From positions 1 through 64,000 of the forward strand of contig CBDDLT010000015.1 of NCBI GenBank assembly GCA_965230755.1: a stretch of 64,000 bases of DNA, written 5' to 3'. Positions within the stretch are counted from its first letter, which is position 1. Each line of letters starts with the position of its first letter. Made by a program: the position numbers and the translations under genes. The notes beneath the pieces are model-generated. The model did no database searches. It was given only the letters and a program-made list of their open reading frames with translations, and was not told the origin of the DNA. Origin of the DNA: DATFJT01 sp965230755 (GTDB taxonomy: Bacteria; Bacteroidota; Bacteroidia; Chitinophagales; Saprospiraceae). This document shows, piece after piece, positions 38,108 through 48,129 of the stretch.

Positions 38108-38737
38108 TCAGTCCCGAAAATCGAAAGAATCCACACTTCCCAATCCCTCTCTTACTAAAACCGGAGTATCTCCGGTTAAATCGATGACGGTAGAAGGAAC
38201 ATGGCCACCGCTTCCTGAATTAATATATAAATCCACTTGGCGTCCAAATTTTTCCTCGATTTCAACAGGGTCTGTCCAATATTCCGAAATCTCATCATCG
38301 TTCTTTAGACTTGTTGAAAGAAGAGGATGACCTAAATCTCCGAGTATTAACTGCACAAGTTTAGTTTGTTGTATCCGAATTCCAATATTTTTTCGCCGAT
38401 TTAAGAAAATTTTAGGTATTTGATTGTTTCCCTTCAGGATGAAGGTATAAGGTCCGGGAGTATGAGATTTAATGATTTTGAAATGTTCGTCGCTCAAATT
38501 TCGGGTGTACTGGGATACTTGACTTAGATTTTCGCAAATGATGGAAAACCGTGATTTCTTGATGTCTATTCCTTTTAGTCGACAGATGCGCTCCAATGCT
38601 TTTTTAGAATAGAGACTACAGCCAAAGGCATATATGGTATCTGTTGGATAAACAATTACTCCGTCGTTGTTGAGCACTTCAACTGCCTGAGCTATTTTTC
38701 TTTTGCTAGGATTTTCATCATGAATTAACAAGTTCAT
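38108..38737 (-). CDS. YciO/YrdC/Sua5-family protein
   Basis: The 209-residue protein has VIVYPTDTIYAFGC, RLKGIDIKKSRFSI, TPGPYTFILKG and STVIDLTGDTPVLVREG, the YrdC-domain pattern that binds ATP and a nucleic acid or tRNA. True Sua5/YrdC makes the threonylcarbamoyl-AMP intermediate of tRNA t6A. The SKKALERICRLKG and KKSRFS arrangement is nearer YciO, a paralog with weaker activity. It is flanked by the terminator of the gene upstream and a 147-base gap downstream in which I see nothing. Confidence 0.85.
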   Translation of the reverse strand: MNLLIHDENPSKRKIAQAVEVLNNDGVIVYPTDTIYAFGCSLYSKKALERICRLKGIDIKKSRFSIICENLSQVSQYTRNLSDEHFKIIKSHTPGPYTFILKGNNQIPKIFLNRRKNIGIRIQQTKLVQLILGDLGHPLLSTSLKNDDEISEYWTDPVEIEEKFGRQVDLYINSGSGGHVPSTVIDLTGDTPVLVREGLGSVDSFDFRD

Positions 38738-38749
38738 CGCTTACTCTTT

Positions 38750-38787
38750 AAAAAAATAGGTCTGCAGAAATCATATCCACAGACCTA
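38750..38787 (-). terminator. rho-independent terminator
   Basis: On the minus strand TAGGTCTG (38787-38780) pairs with CAGACCTA (38764-38757), followed by seven T. It lies 32 bases after the stop of the secreted thioredoxin-like gene and separates it from the YciO-like gene. Confidence 0.85.
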
Positions 38788-38818
38788 GCTTTATTTTACA
38801 ATTTTAGAAAATTATTCT

Positions 38819-41812
38819 TTAGTCTTGAACCACAATTTTTTGGCTGATCAAATTGCCCTGATGGTTCAATATCAAATGGTATACTCCTGAGCTTAATTGA
38901 CTGGTATTGATTCCCCAATTATTCAAGCCTGATACCATTTCTTGTTGTCCATTGGCCACCATTTTCATACTGGTGCCATGGAACAATTTCCAACCGGAAA
39001 GTGTATTAACGGTGCTCTCAAAGTAAACTTCTGCCTTATCGCGCACCGGATTCGGAAATACTTCAAGATCGATCAAATTGGCACTACTCAAGTTAACTGC
39101 ATCAGCTTTTCTTTCAATGATTTTAAGTTCAGCATGACTGCGATCATTATTGAAGATCTTTACTATTTTTAGTACGCCTGCTTCTCTTGACATGTCTTCT
39201 GCATTCAATGCCTGACCATTTAAGAGGATTTTATCCGTAATACCGACGTTTTCCAATTCGACACTAAGCACTTTATTCGACACCAATGGAACCAACCAAG
39301 TACCATCCTTACTGTCTTTAATATCTCCTGCATTTTTTCTACTTCCCAAGAATAAATTACCATTTCCAACAGAGGATAAATCTCCTTTCTGGATTGCAAC
39401 AAAGTCATTGTTATCATGAGAAGATTGAAGCAACTTCAATTCTATATAAGGATTACAATCCAACCCGAAGTCCTTATTGGCTCCTTCTACACATTGCTTA
39501 TCTCTAACCGTCCAAGAACTCACATTGTGCTCTTGAGTGTGATAGAGTAAATATTGCTTCATCAATATCAAATCCGCTGTAGTCAACCTACCATCTTCAT
39601 TGATATCTGCTGCATACTCGATATACTCCGAATCAAAACTGCTCTCTCCAAGAAGGACGGAAAGAAGCTTGGCCAAGTCCTGTTCGTTGACATCATTTAA
39701 CTGATAGTTTTGAATATCAGGTCTCACCATTACATCTCCGTTAAAGGCCAAATTCGTGAAATTATAAACTCCAGAAGATCCAGTTGTTAAAATATCGCCA
39801 TTGCCGTCGACATCAACGTTTCTCAAGCCATCACCGAACTGATCCACAATCTTGCCTTTGAAGTAATGACTATTATCGAGAAGATCCAATGTTTGACATC
39901 TCATTTCCGTTAACCCACAGATATTATCCGTTTCAAGACAGACAGTAACCATATTATCTCCTATTGAATTAAGGTCAATAATTGGTTCGGTTTCTGAGCT
40001 CATTTGACCATTCGGCAGATACCAATTATAATGATCCGATCCGAATTTTGATGCATTATAGAATTGGAGTTCACTACCATTAATTCTATACCCTATGCTA
40101 ATGTCCGGCGCCTTCACCACACCCAGACCTACTTCAATATTTTTTGAGTTATCGCAGTCGTGATCCGTATTAATGATGGTCAAATTATAGGTTCCCGGCC
40201 TAGTAATAGTCGGATTAAGGGTATTTGCATTAGCTATAGGGTGATTTTCTCCTACCGATGACCAAGTAAATTGAAATGCAGATCCTTGAGAAGACCCATT
40301 GGCATTAATTTCAACTTCATTATTGATACAAGTAATCTCACCGTCAACGGTGTATGCTATTTTAGGTAGGTTTTCGTCGGGCTCTACTTCGACGATAGAG
40401 CTACCACTGCATCCTGTAACATTGTCTATAACCGTAACCTGATATACACCTGGATTTTCTACTTGTAAAGTGTATTGATTGGTATTTATACCACTGAGAT
40501 CAGATCCATCCAAGGACTCCCATGAATAACTAAAGCTAGGAACCTCGTTGTCGTCAGGTGCGATTAAGAGCGTATTATCCTGACAATTCATCATAACTTC
40601 CTTTACACCTCCATAAATGGGCAACTCCAAGGCATCCACGTAAACTGAGTCCTCCGCTACGCAACCGCTAGGATAAGTCACCGTAACATAATAGGTTTCC
40701 GTATTTAAAACATCTATTTCAATACTCTGTGTAGACTCGCCCGTGCTCCACTCATAAGTACCTTCTTCTTGAACCGATATTTCAATGATTGTTTCCTCAC
40801 AAACCGAGGTGTCAGAAGATATTCCTGGTACAGGTATTTCAATTCCAACGAAATTGATATCCTCCTTATATAGTGAACAACCGTTCTTGTCCTCTACCGT
40901 GATACTGTAATTGCCCGGTTCAAGTCCCGCTCTGGAATAGGCTTCTACTCCATCGTTCCACAAAACTTGATAATTTGGCGTTCCTCCTTCTATGTCGAAC
41001 ATTACACTACCCGTATTTCCGTTATCACAACTTGGACTCTCAGTCAGGAAATATGAAAAGACCAATTCTTCAGGATCTTCCACAAAATATGGCCCACCTA
41101 CAACTGTTCTTCCACCATCGAAAACCGAACAGTAGTATTCTCCAGCTGCTAAATTCTTAGCTGTAGCACCATTATCTCCATTACTCCAAGTATAAGTATA
41201 AGATTCAGTTCCACCAGTGGCTTCTACCTGGATCTCACCATCCAATGACTCATGACATTTGGCGTTTTCTATGTTGACCAAATCGAGCTTCAATTCACAA
41301 TTGGACTGGTACCAACTGTAATATCCATTCTCTGATTGCTGACCCACTTCCGTCAAGATTTTATTGGGACAAATACCGTAAATGGTAGGAAAGTAGCTAA
41401 TGTTGTATAAATTATTGAGTGCAGGATCATCTGCAACCGGATAAGATGTTCCGGTCACCCAATCTCCATGAGTTCCATAATTACATCCTGAAGGTCCATG
41501 CAAACAATTCACATTGGTCCTGGAGTCCACTTCTATCATGATCACCATGATCTCATTGGTTCCGTTAGGACCGTATTTATCGTAAAGCCCTTCAAAAGCT
41601 CCTCCCTGATGATGATTCCAACAGTAACCACACCAAGTCGCAAAAAAATCGAGGAAGACCGTTTTACCTTCTTCCAGATAGGTGTACAGATGGTGGCTCT
41701 GACCATGGACATCCGTCACCGTAAAATCCGGTGCTACACTTCCATTCGGAAGCTGAGACCATGAAGAACCAAAAGCAAGAGAAAAAATAAAAAGGATGTA
41801 TATTTTTTTCAT
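38819..41812 (-). CDS. secreted thioredoxin-fold protein with SprB/Ig-like repeats, dockerin-like motif and T9SS domain
   Basis: The 997-residue protein has a signal peptide ending SSWSQ. Residues 22-175 are a TlpA/thioredoxin domain with FLDFFATWCGYCWNHH and the cis-proline-type SYFPTIYG. Residues 180-330 hold two SprB-like repeats (YTYTWSNGDNGATAKNL, YQVLWNDG). Residues 330-640 are Ig/PKD-like beta domains. Residues 650-720 form a carboxypeptidase-regulatory-like domain. Then comes a dockerin-like EF-hand, AADINEDGRLTTADLILMKQ. The last 90 residues are a T9SS sorting domain (EVFPNPVRDKAEVYF, SGVYHLILN). A disulfide or redox role at the cell surface is inferred; no partner is visible. It has its own terminator. 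Confidence 0.88.
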   Translation of the reverse strand: MKKIYILFIFSLAFGSSWSQLPNGSVAPDFTVTDVHGQSHHLYTYLEEGKTVFLDFFATWCGYCWNHHQGGAFEGLYDKYGPNGTNEIMVIMIEVDSRTNVNCLHGPSGCNYGTHGDWVTGTSYPVADDPALNNLYNISYFPTIYGICPNKILTEVGQQSENGYYSWYQSNCELKLDLVNIENAKCHESLDGEIQVEATGGTESYTYTWSNGDNGATAKNLAAGEYYCSVFDGGRTVVGGPYFVEDPEELVFSYFLTESPSCDNGNTGSVMFDIEGGTPNYQVLWNDGVEAYSRAGLEPGNYSITVEDKNGCSLYKEDINFVGIEIPVPGISSDTSVCEETIIEISVQEEGTYEWSTGESTQSIEIDVLNTETYYVTVTYPSGCVAEDSVYVDALELPIYGGVKEVMMNCQDNTLLIAPDDNEVPSFSYSWESLDGSDLSGINTNQYTLQVENPGVYQVTVIDNVTGCSGSSIVEVEPDENLPKIAYTVDGEITCINNEVEINANGSSQGSAFQFTWSSVGENHPIANANTLNPTITRPGTYNLTIINTDHDCDNSKNIEVGLGVVKAPDISIGYRINGSELQFYNASKFGSDHYNWYLPNGQMSSETEPIIDLNSIGDNMVTVCLETDNICGLTEMRCQTLDLLDNSHYFKGKIVDQFGDGLRNVDVDGNGDILTTGSSGVYNFTNLAFNGDVMVRPDIQNYQLNDVNEQDLAKLLSVLLGESSFDSEYIEYAADINEDGRLTTADLILMKQYLLYHTQEHNVSSWTVRDKQCVEGANKDFGLDCNPYIELKLLQSSHDNNDFVAIQKGDLSSVGNGNLFLGSRKNAGDIKDSKDGTWLVPLVSNKVLSVELENVGITDKILLNGQALNAEDMSREAGVLKIVKIFNNDRSHAELKIIERKADAVNLSSANLIDLEVFPNPVRDKAEVYFESTVNTLSGWKLFHGTSMKMVANGQQEMVSGLNNWGINTSQLSSGVYHLILNHQGNLISQKIVVQD

Positions 41813-41919
41813 CTGTATAATTTTTTTGTTTCACAGAAATACTGGAAAAATCATATTCTTATGACAAGAACATAATTTTGGTTCAAAAGATAACAAAATA
41901 ATGTAAAACGCGCAAAAAC

Positions 41920-44900
41920 TTATTGCCGATCCTTCACTCTGGCGACAAATCTTTTGGCAGTAGCCTGATCTGCAAGTACAACTTCCAAATCAATTCCCTT
42001 ATCTACCTTAATATTCTTTTCTTTCCCCTTGAGCTCATCTACTTTGTCATTGTAGATCGGATTGTTGCTCACCGTGAAAAGTGTTGCGTCCTTCATCCCG
42101 AAAAAATAGAAGTTGTTGTTCGGGAGTTCGAAATAAAGATAAGCTCGGTCATCTCCATTAGACGGCATTTTAAATTCTACATAGCTCTCGAATTTTTTGT
42201 GAATGCCCAGTTTGTCTATACTTATAAAAGGATTGTTCTTTTTGGTACTGATGAAAGACTGATAATCAGGAACCCACTGCAAGGGTGTTTTCCCTATTAC
42301 CACATCGAAATTATTATACTTATCAGGAATAACCATATTGCCCAGCAATAATTGTTCGCTGAACTTAGGAATGTCCTGATCTTCTTTTACAAAATTGTAG
42401 GCCACCTCATCATAGAATACATCGTTGTACTTTTCATCCAACGCAGCCACAAGAACTGCAGAAATATCCTTTATGATATGCTTTTTCAATGGATCAGGAA
42501 TAAAAAAGTTAATTCCTCCCATGACTTCAAAAGAACTTTCACTTTCCAATGTAGCGAAACCCAAAGAGTCAAAAACAACGGGCTTGTCTTCAGTTCTCAT
42601 GATGCCATAGGCTTCGACTTCGACGAGCGGTGTCTCTTCGCAAAGATGAAACTGTCCTCTGGCCTTTACCCCAGCAGTCGTTTCATCAAATTCCATTAAG
42701 TTTCCTCTGGTTTCAGCGGATAAAACCACAATGGAATCTCCCATTCTAAGGATCTTTTTCTCGGGAATATAGTCCACTACTCCCTGCATATCGATGAGTG
42801 GTCTATCTTGTCTTGAGTAAAGAGAAGTCATCACAGCCGGATAAACAAACGAAGACTCCTTATTCAGGAAAATTCCTGTTTCTACGGGATATCCCTCTAG
42901 CGTTTTAGGCGTATCATAACTCAAAATCAGATTATTTTTATCCCCGATGAAATCTACCGAAAACCAGGTAGAATCGGACCTCAAAGTGGGAATGTCAAAT
43001 CTCGCGAAACCGCTGAACTTAAGCGCCTGTCTTTGTGCTTCCAGTTGAATGGACCCCTGGTAAAGTGTCTTATTGTCTATGTAAAAATTATCATCTGCCG
43101 CGATGCTTCCACTGGCCCTGGTCTCTGTCCGTTTTTCAGAACGGCTTCCCTTGCCCACGCGTGCACCAACAATATTGTCGAACAAAACTTCCTGATTTTT
43201 CCCAGCTATATTGTATTGGTAATATCCGGATGCCTTGTAGTCCTTCTTGCCCTGCAATAAGACCTTGGCTTTCTTAATTTCATGATATTGGTTTATGGTA
43301 TCCGCTACAATAATGGCATTGTAGAGTGTATCTATTCTTGCATTTTCCCTCACTATAATGGTCGAATCAACGGGGTAAATCAAAGCATCAGCAACTCTTA
43401 CAACTGGAGCATCCTTTATGGTCAACTCGTTGGTCTGCAGATCGTATCTCGCTCTTTTTCCCACGATATCCAGAGAATCCATTTCTTCATGAGTAGATAC
43501 GAATACGCCATCACCACCCTTTTGATCTTTGAAAATGACCAAACTCTTATTCATGTCCCAATCAAAGTCATTGAAATTGGTTTTGAACTGATTGGCCGGC
43601 ATTCGAGTGTTGATTTCATCGCTATTGCCCAGGAACTTTCCATAATTTTTACTGAAATCCAGCTCCCCATTCAAGTTCTTCGAGTCAAACGCCAGTTTTT
43701 CTCCTGCGGCCGCGCGAATATTCAAATCTAAGGTGTCAGATTGGGCTGAATCATAGCCAAAATTCACCAATTCAGATCGAATTGAACCTTTACTCCAATC
43801 CAAAAGACCATCTCCTTTCAATCCGCCCGGAGTATAGATTAATGCACCCTTGAATTGATGTAAAGCTTTTTCGTATAAGGCAAATGGAGCCTCCTCACTA
43901 TTGATATACATACTGTCCTGATATGGCTTCCAGTTAAGCCTTACATCAATACCTTTCACCTTTGGTATTTCTTCCGATTCCTTCTCTACACCCTCGAGAT
44001 TAAACTCATCCGCAGAAGCCGTCATTTGTTTGGGAAGGAAAACGATATCCTCCGAATTGACCTGAGACTTCAAATAACTCACTTCACCCTTACCTAAAAG
44101 CCCTTGGTTACTCAAATCTATTTGGCCCTTGTAATTTCCTTTATCTCGATACAGCACATAACCATCAGATGGAGTTTCCGCTACCAAACCAAGGGACAGA
44201 TCTTCCCGAACGATAAGACTATCTCTGAAGGGTTCAATGATGTCCTTGGTAAAGAGTTCTCCATTGAATACTACTTCATTACTGTCCAATTGATCCAAAC
44301 CATCAATATCGAATTCATCCAATTGAAAGTAAAAGCTATCTCTGGTATATAAACCGCCTCTAATACTCTTATCGTCGTAGTAAACGTAGCTCTTTCCTCT
44401 ACTGTGTAGTGAGGGAAAGATTGGAATATTGACCAGACTGGATTTATTGTTTGGGGCATCTACGCGCAACACGGCAGACATAGATTCTATCCTCGAATTT
44501 AAGGCGATCGCCTCATCTTCTCCACCATTGATTTTGTTGCCCGTTGGAATGAACAATTGAAAATACTTGACAGAATCAAGGGTTATTTTATGCTCGGGAT
44601 AATTGTAGAAAAAATCCAATCCTTCTAAAGTAGAATATCCTGCAAACAACTTCCCATGCATTTTAAGTTGATTGCCTCTCTGGAGTGTAATTTCGTTAAA
44701 AAACGGTTTGATGGCTACTTTTTGGCTATCGCTGAAACTCACATATTTTACTCCTGACAACAAAAGATCATTGTTCTTCAATTGCAAAATTCCATTTTCA
44801 TTTTTGCTATCCGATTCTATACGAAAATTGTCATAATCTGTGTTTTGTTTGGCCGCCTCGGCATAATGCAAAGTCTTATTCTTAACGAGAATTGTTTTTT

Positions 44901-46431
44901 GTGCAGCATTGTACTCGATGAAACCCAATTTGACCAAATCAGCAAGCAAAGACTGAATACTCTGTTCATTTAGATTGGGATTGATCGCGTCAATCACCGA
45001 GGCAAGATCCAGACTTCTGGTTTGGAAATCGCCTACCAATTGATTTAATCTAGCCAAAGGATTGACTGATCCGATATTTTGAACCCTCAAATATTCCGAT
45101 TGCTTAAAAAATCTAGGTGATTCGAAAATGATTTCACTTTGTACCTTTCCAAGACCCAAGCTCTTCTTTCCAATAAATATGGTATCATTTGGAATATCGT
45201 AAATCATGTCACTGGCGGAAAAGTTATAACCATGGTAGGTGTTGAAATACGGGCTTTGCGCCTGAAGTCCTTCCCCTAAACCCAATTTCAATTGTTCCGT
45301 CTCTGTCTTGTAGTCCAAACTGACCGCAGGATGCGTAATGCTGTGATCTGTTCCTATGGGAATTAGAATATTGGCAGATCTGGTGAACACTCTTCCAGGA
45401 CCGATTTTAAATCGATCAGCACTGGCATTGAAATAGTCGGTACTCTGGTTTTTTACTACCCTTAAAGTTGCTTTGGATTGTCCTTCTGTTTTCGCAATGT
45501 ATATGGTAGTCCCGTGCAAACTAAATGACCCCTTCAACTCAATTCCGGAGACCAATTTATCCAAATTCACATTACCTTCTCTCCCGTCGAACTTGGGATA
45601 GATACCTGTAGTATCGTCCTCAATGGAATAAACCTTATCCTGAATTTTCCCTTCCAGGGCACGGCCCGGAAATAATTCTGGATGGTAGAATTTCACCTTG
45701 TTGATTTCAAACAAAGGTCTTTTCATATCGATCGTGAAGCTGTCTAATTCGCAGTACACATCGTCTTGACCATATCTCCACCAAGAGATCTTTCCTCCCT
45801 GGCCTTTCCATATCTTTTCCTTAATATTGAATACTCCCGAAGTATTATAGATGATCAAACTGTCCTTCTTTCTCGATGCCGACACATCGATGTCTTTAAA
45901 AGTCAGCAACAAATCTCCTTCTTCCGACAATGAAAATTTTGGTTGTTTATCTGTTACAAACCAGTTGGCACCCGCTTTAGAGTCCACTACTTTTTTCTCT
46001 AAAAAGAATGTCTTTGAAAACTTGAAAAAATTACTGACATCGCGATATCGATTATTATCCACCGCATCAATTGCATCCTCTGCGGCCTTTTGCCAAGTCT
46101 TTGCAAATCCAGGCATATTCGAGCCATAAATTACTCCAAGTGCCTGAAAATAATCATTGTAATAAGGATATGCGTTGAATTTCAGACTGTGCATTTTATT
46201 ACAAAATGCACTTATCGAAGCTACTTCAGTCAATTCTAATCCAGGCATCCATGCACTTAGCTCCTGAAAAGTTTTCTTTAAGTCCTTATTCTCTGTACTA
46301 GCAAAGAACTCTTTTAGCTCCTCTATGAAAGCGGCTGGTTCCTCTGAGAAATGGGGTTCATTTTGAGCATAAGTATTTATGGTACTCAGGAAAATCGAAA
46401 GGACAAGTGATAATCTCAATATTCTACTCAT
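41920..46431 (-). CDS. large exported beta-rich protein of unknown function
   Basis: The upstream ATG at 46506 would overlap prmA by 83 bases. The ATG at 46431 gives a clean signal peptide (MSRILRLSLVLSIFLSTINTY) and a 1503-residue protein overlapping prmA by only 8 bases. Residues 20-170 are helical. The remainder is nearly all short beta strands, including recurring phrases such as RARYDLQTNELTIKDAPVV and LDYKTETEQLKLGLG, which recall LptA/OstA beta-jellyroll repeats. There is no lipobox, terminal barrel Phe, T9SS tail or catalytic motif I can name. It may be an envelope structural or transport bridge (inference). It likely shares the prmA transcript. Confidence 0.75.
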   Translation of the reverse strand: MSRILRLSLVLSIFLSTINTYAQNEPHFSEEPAAFIEELKEFFASTENKDLKKTFQELSAWMPGLELTEVASISAFCNKMHSLKFNAYPYYNDYFQALGVIYGSNMPGFAKTWQKAAEDAIDAVDNNRYRDVSNFFKFSKTFFLEKKVVDSKAGANWFVTDKQPKFSLSEEGDLLLTFKDIDVSASRKKDSLIIYNTSGVFNIKEKIWKGQGGKISWWRYGQDDVYCELDSFTIDMKRPLFEINKVKFYHPELFPGRALEGKIQDKVYSIEDDTTGIYPKFDGREGNVNLDKLVSGIELKGSFSLHGTTIYIAKTEGQSKATLRVVKNQSTDYFNASADRFKIGPGRVFTRSANILIPIGTDHSITHPAVSLDYKTETEQLKLGLGEGLQAQSPYFNTYHGYNFSASDMIYDIPNDTIFIGKKSLGLGKVQSEIIFESPRFFKQSEYLRVQNIGSVNPLARLNQLVGDFQTRSLDLASVIDAINPNLNEQSIQSLLADLVKLGFIEYNAAQKTILVKNKTLHYAEAAKQNTDYDNFRIESDSKNENGILQLKNNDLLLSGVKYVSFSDSQKVAIKPFFNEITLQRGNQLKMHGKLFAGYSTLEGLDFFYNYPEHKITLDSVKYFQLFIPTGNKINGGEDEAIALNSRIESMSAVLRVDAPNNKSSLVNIPIFPSLHSRGKSYVYYDDKSIRGGLYTRDSFYFQLDEFDIDGLDQLDSNEVVFNGELFTKDIIEPFRDSLIVREDLSLGLVAETPSDGYVLYRDKGNYKGQIDLSNQGLLGKGEVSYLKSQVNSEDIVFLPKQMTASADEFNLEGVEKESEEIPKVKGIDVRLNWKPYQDSMYINSEEAPFALYEKALHQFKGALIYTPGGLKGDGLLDWSKGSIRSELVNFGYDSAQSDTLDLNIRAAAGEKLAFDSKNLNGELDFSKNYGKFLGNSDEINTRMPANQFKTNFNDFDWDMNKSLVIFKDQKGGDGVFVSTHEEMDSLDIVGKRARYDLQTNELTIKDAPVVRVADALIYPVDSTIIVRENARIDTLYNAIIVADTINQYHEIKKAKVLLQGKKDYKASGYYQYNIAGKNQEVLFDNIVGARVGKGSRSEKRTETRASGSIAADDNFYIDNKTLYQGSIQLEAQRQALKFSGFARFDIPTLRSDSTWFSVDFIGDKNNLILSYDTPKTLEGYPVETGIFLNKESSFVYPAVMTSLYSRQDRPLIDMQGVVDYIPEKKILRMGDSIVVLSAETRGNLMEFDETTAGVKARGQFHLCEETPLVEVEAYGIMRTEDKPVVFDSLGFATLESESSFEVMGGINFFIPDPLKKHIIKDISAVLVAALDEKYNDVFYDEVAYNFVKEDQDIPKFSEQLLLGNMVIPDKYNNFDVVIGKTPLQWVPDYQSFISTKKNNPFISIDKLGIHKKFESYVEFKMPSNGDDRAYLYFELPNNNFYFFGMKDATLFTVSNNPIYNDKVDELKGKEKNIKVDKGIDLEVVLADQATAKRFVARVKDRQ

Positions 46432-47227
46432 AAAGCACAGCCGTCCATTCTCCCATACGGGAAACTTTAATTTTTTCGAATCCATTACTTTTATATTCTT
46501 CATCAACCAGATTTAAATCCTTGTTCAGGATACCGGATATCAATAGTTTAGCTTTTGGTTTAAGGAGTTTCTTTAAATCCTCTGAAGTATTCAACAGGAC
46601 CTGGCGATTTATATTGGCTAAAATGACATCAAATTTTTTATTTTCGAATAGTTCGATGCCTCCTTCTTCAGTTGACATATTATGAACATCATTGCTCAGT
46701 GCATTTTCACGAGCATTTTCGACCGCATTTGATTCGATGTCGTTGGCCCATATCCATTTGGCGCCCAATTTAGACGCCAATATGCCTAGGATACCGGTTC
46801 CCGTTCCAAAGTCAAGGACTTCTTTGGATTCAAAATCAAAGTCTTTCATTTCAACAATCATCATACTCGTTGTCTCATGATGACCGGTTCCAAAAGACAT
46901 TCTGGGATTGATGGTTATCTCATGTTGAAATTGACTGGATAGTTCGTCATGAAAATCAGCTCTAATTCTACAGAAATCCTGGATTTCAACCGGCTGAAAA
47001 TTTGACTCCCACACTTCATTCCAGTTAACTTCTTCTATTTGATCTAATTCGATGCCAGTGACATGATCACCGCAGAGCTCTTTGACTTTTGTCATTTTGG
47101 GTGCCTCTTCAAAATACACCATTAAACCATAATCTTCCGTAGAACTTCCAACCGGACTCAATTCATCCAATAGAGCCATGATCACATCCTGATGTTCTGC
47201 CGAACATGCTAATCGAAGACCAACCAT
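46424..47227 (-). CDS. prmA: ribosomal protein L11 methyltransferase
   Basis: The 267-residue protein has an N-terminal PrmA substrate-binding domain and a Rossmann methyltransferase domain. SAM motif I is VLDFGTGTGILGI, then WANDIESNAVENA and the NPPY-like VILANINRQVLL typical of PrmA. NPRMSFGTGHHETT before motif I is a PrmA hallmark. It methylates L11 using S-adenosylmethionine. It lies 4 bases after folD. Confidence 0.94.
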   Translation of the reverse strand: MVGLRLACSAEHQDVIMALLDELSPVGSSTEDYGLMVYFEEAPKMTKVKELCGDHVTGIELDQIEEVNWNEVWESNFQPVEIQDFCRIRADFHDELSSQFQHEITINPRMSFGTGHHETTSMMIVEMKDFDFESKEVLDFGTGTGILGILASKLGAKWIWANDIESNAVENARENALSNDVHNMSTEEGGIELFENKKFDVILANINRQVLLNTSEDLKKLLKPKAKLLISGILNKDLNLVDEEYKSNGFEKIKVSRMGEWTAVLYE

Positions 47228-47231
47228 AAGT

Positions 47232-48119
47232 CTAGGAGTATACTGCTTTTTGATAGGATAACAATGTGTTCTCCAAAAGAGATGTAACCGTCAATTGACC
47301 CACACCACCTGGTACTGGAGTAATAAAGGAAGCTATTTCTGTACAAGAATCATAGTCGACATCACCCACCAACCTATATTGTTTCTCAACGGATTGATCC
47401 TCTACCCTATTAATTCCTACATCTATGATAACCGCACCGGGTTTGACCATATCTCCAGTGACAAAATTGGGACGACCTATCGCTGCAATAATGATATCTG
47501 CTTGCTTCGTTATTTCCGCCAGATCTTTGGTTCTACTATGGGTTAATGTAACGGTAGCATTGCCGGGGCTATTTTTTCTGGACATTAAGATACTCATCGG
47601 CGTTCCTACAATAGCACTTCTTCCAATCACCACACAGTGTTTACCCTGCGTATCGATCTCATATCGATTGAAGATATTGAGTATGCCCTTAGGCGTGGCA
47701 GGAATGTAAGCCGGAAATCCGAGAGCCATTCTACCTATATTCTGAGGATGAAAACCATCCACATCTTTCTCCGGAACAATCTTTAATGTAACCTTATCCT
47801 CATCGATATGTGCTGGCAATGGCAGCTGAACAATCAATCCGTCCGTATCCGGATCTCGATTGATTTCATCTATTTTACTCAATAGCTCATCTTCCGTTAC
47901 GCTTTCTTCGAAGTGGTGCATTTGACTGGTAATTCCTGTTTTTTCACATGACCGAATTTTATTTCGAACATATGCTGCACTTGCTGGATTATCACCGACC
48001 ATGATCACATCCAATTTAGGTGCTCTTTTTCCAGAATCCACGATCTTGCGGACCTTTTTTCTTAGATCTTTTCGAATTTCTCTGGCCATCAAACGACCGT
48101 CTATCATAATTGCGGACAT
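47232..48119 (-). CDS. folD: bifunctional methylenetetrahydrofolate dehydrogenase/cyclohydrolase
   Basis: The 295-residue enzyme shows VGDNPASAAYVRNK with the catalytic region around it, the signature DGLIVQLPLPAHID, KDVDGFHPQNIGR, CVVIGRSAIVGTPMS (NADP loop) and the C-terminal ITPVPGGVGQLTV. It interconverts 5,10-methylene-, methenyl- and 10-formyl-THF, supplying one-carbon units to purine synthesis. It is followed by prmA and preceded at 10 bases by the LuxE-like gene. Confidence 0.97.
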   Translation of the reverse strand: MSAIMIDGRLMAREIRKDLRKKVRKIVDSGKRAPKLDVIMVGDNPASAAYVRNKIRSCEKTGITSQMHHFEESVTEDELLSKIDEINRDPDTDGLIVQLPLPAHIDEDKVTLKIVPEKDVDGFHPQNIGRMALGFPAYIPATPKGILNIFNRYEIDTQGKHCVVIGRSAIVGTPMSILMSRKNSPGNATVTLTHSRTKDLAEITKQADIIIAAIGRPNFVTGDMVKPGAVIIDVGINRVEDQSVEKQYRLVGDVDYDSCTEIASFITPVPGGVGQLTVTSLLENTLLSYQKAVYS

Positions 48120-48129
48120 GTAGTATGAA

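Noticed and set aside
42425..46129. Several plus-strand open frames inside the 1503-residue gene
   Set aside because: They have no coherent domain content and lie opposite a continuous long frame.
46424..46506. Upstream start at 46506 for the 1503-residue protein
   Set aside because: It would place 25 charged residues before the signal peptide and overlap prmA by 83 bases; ATG 46431 is better.
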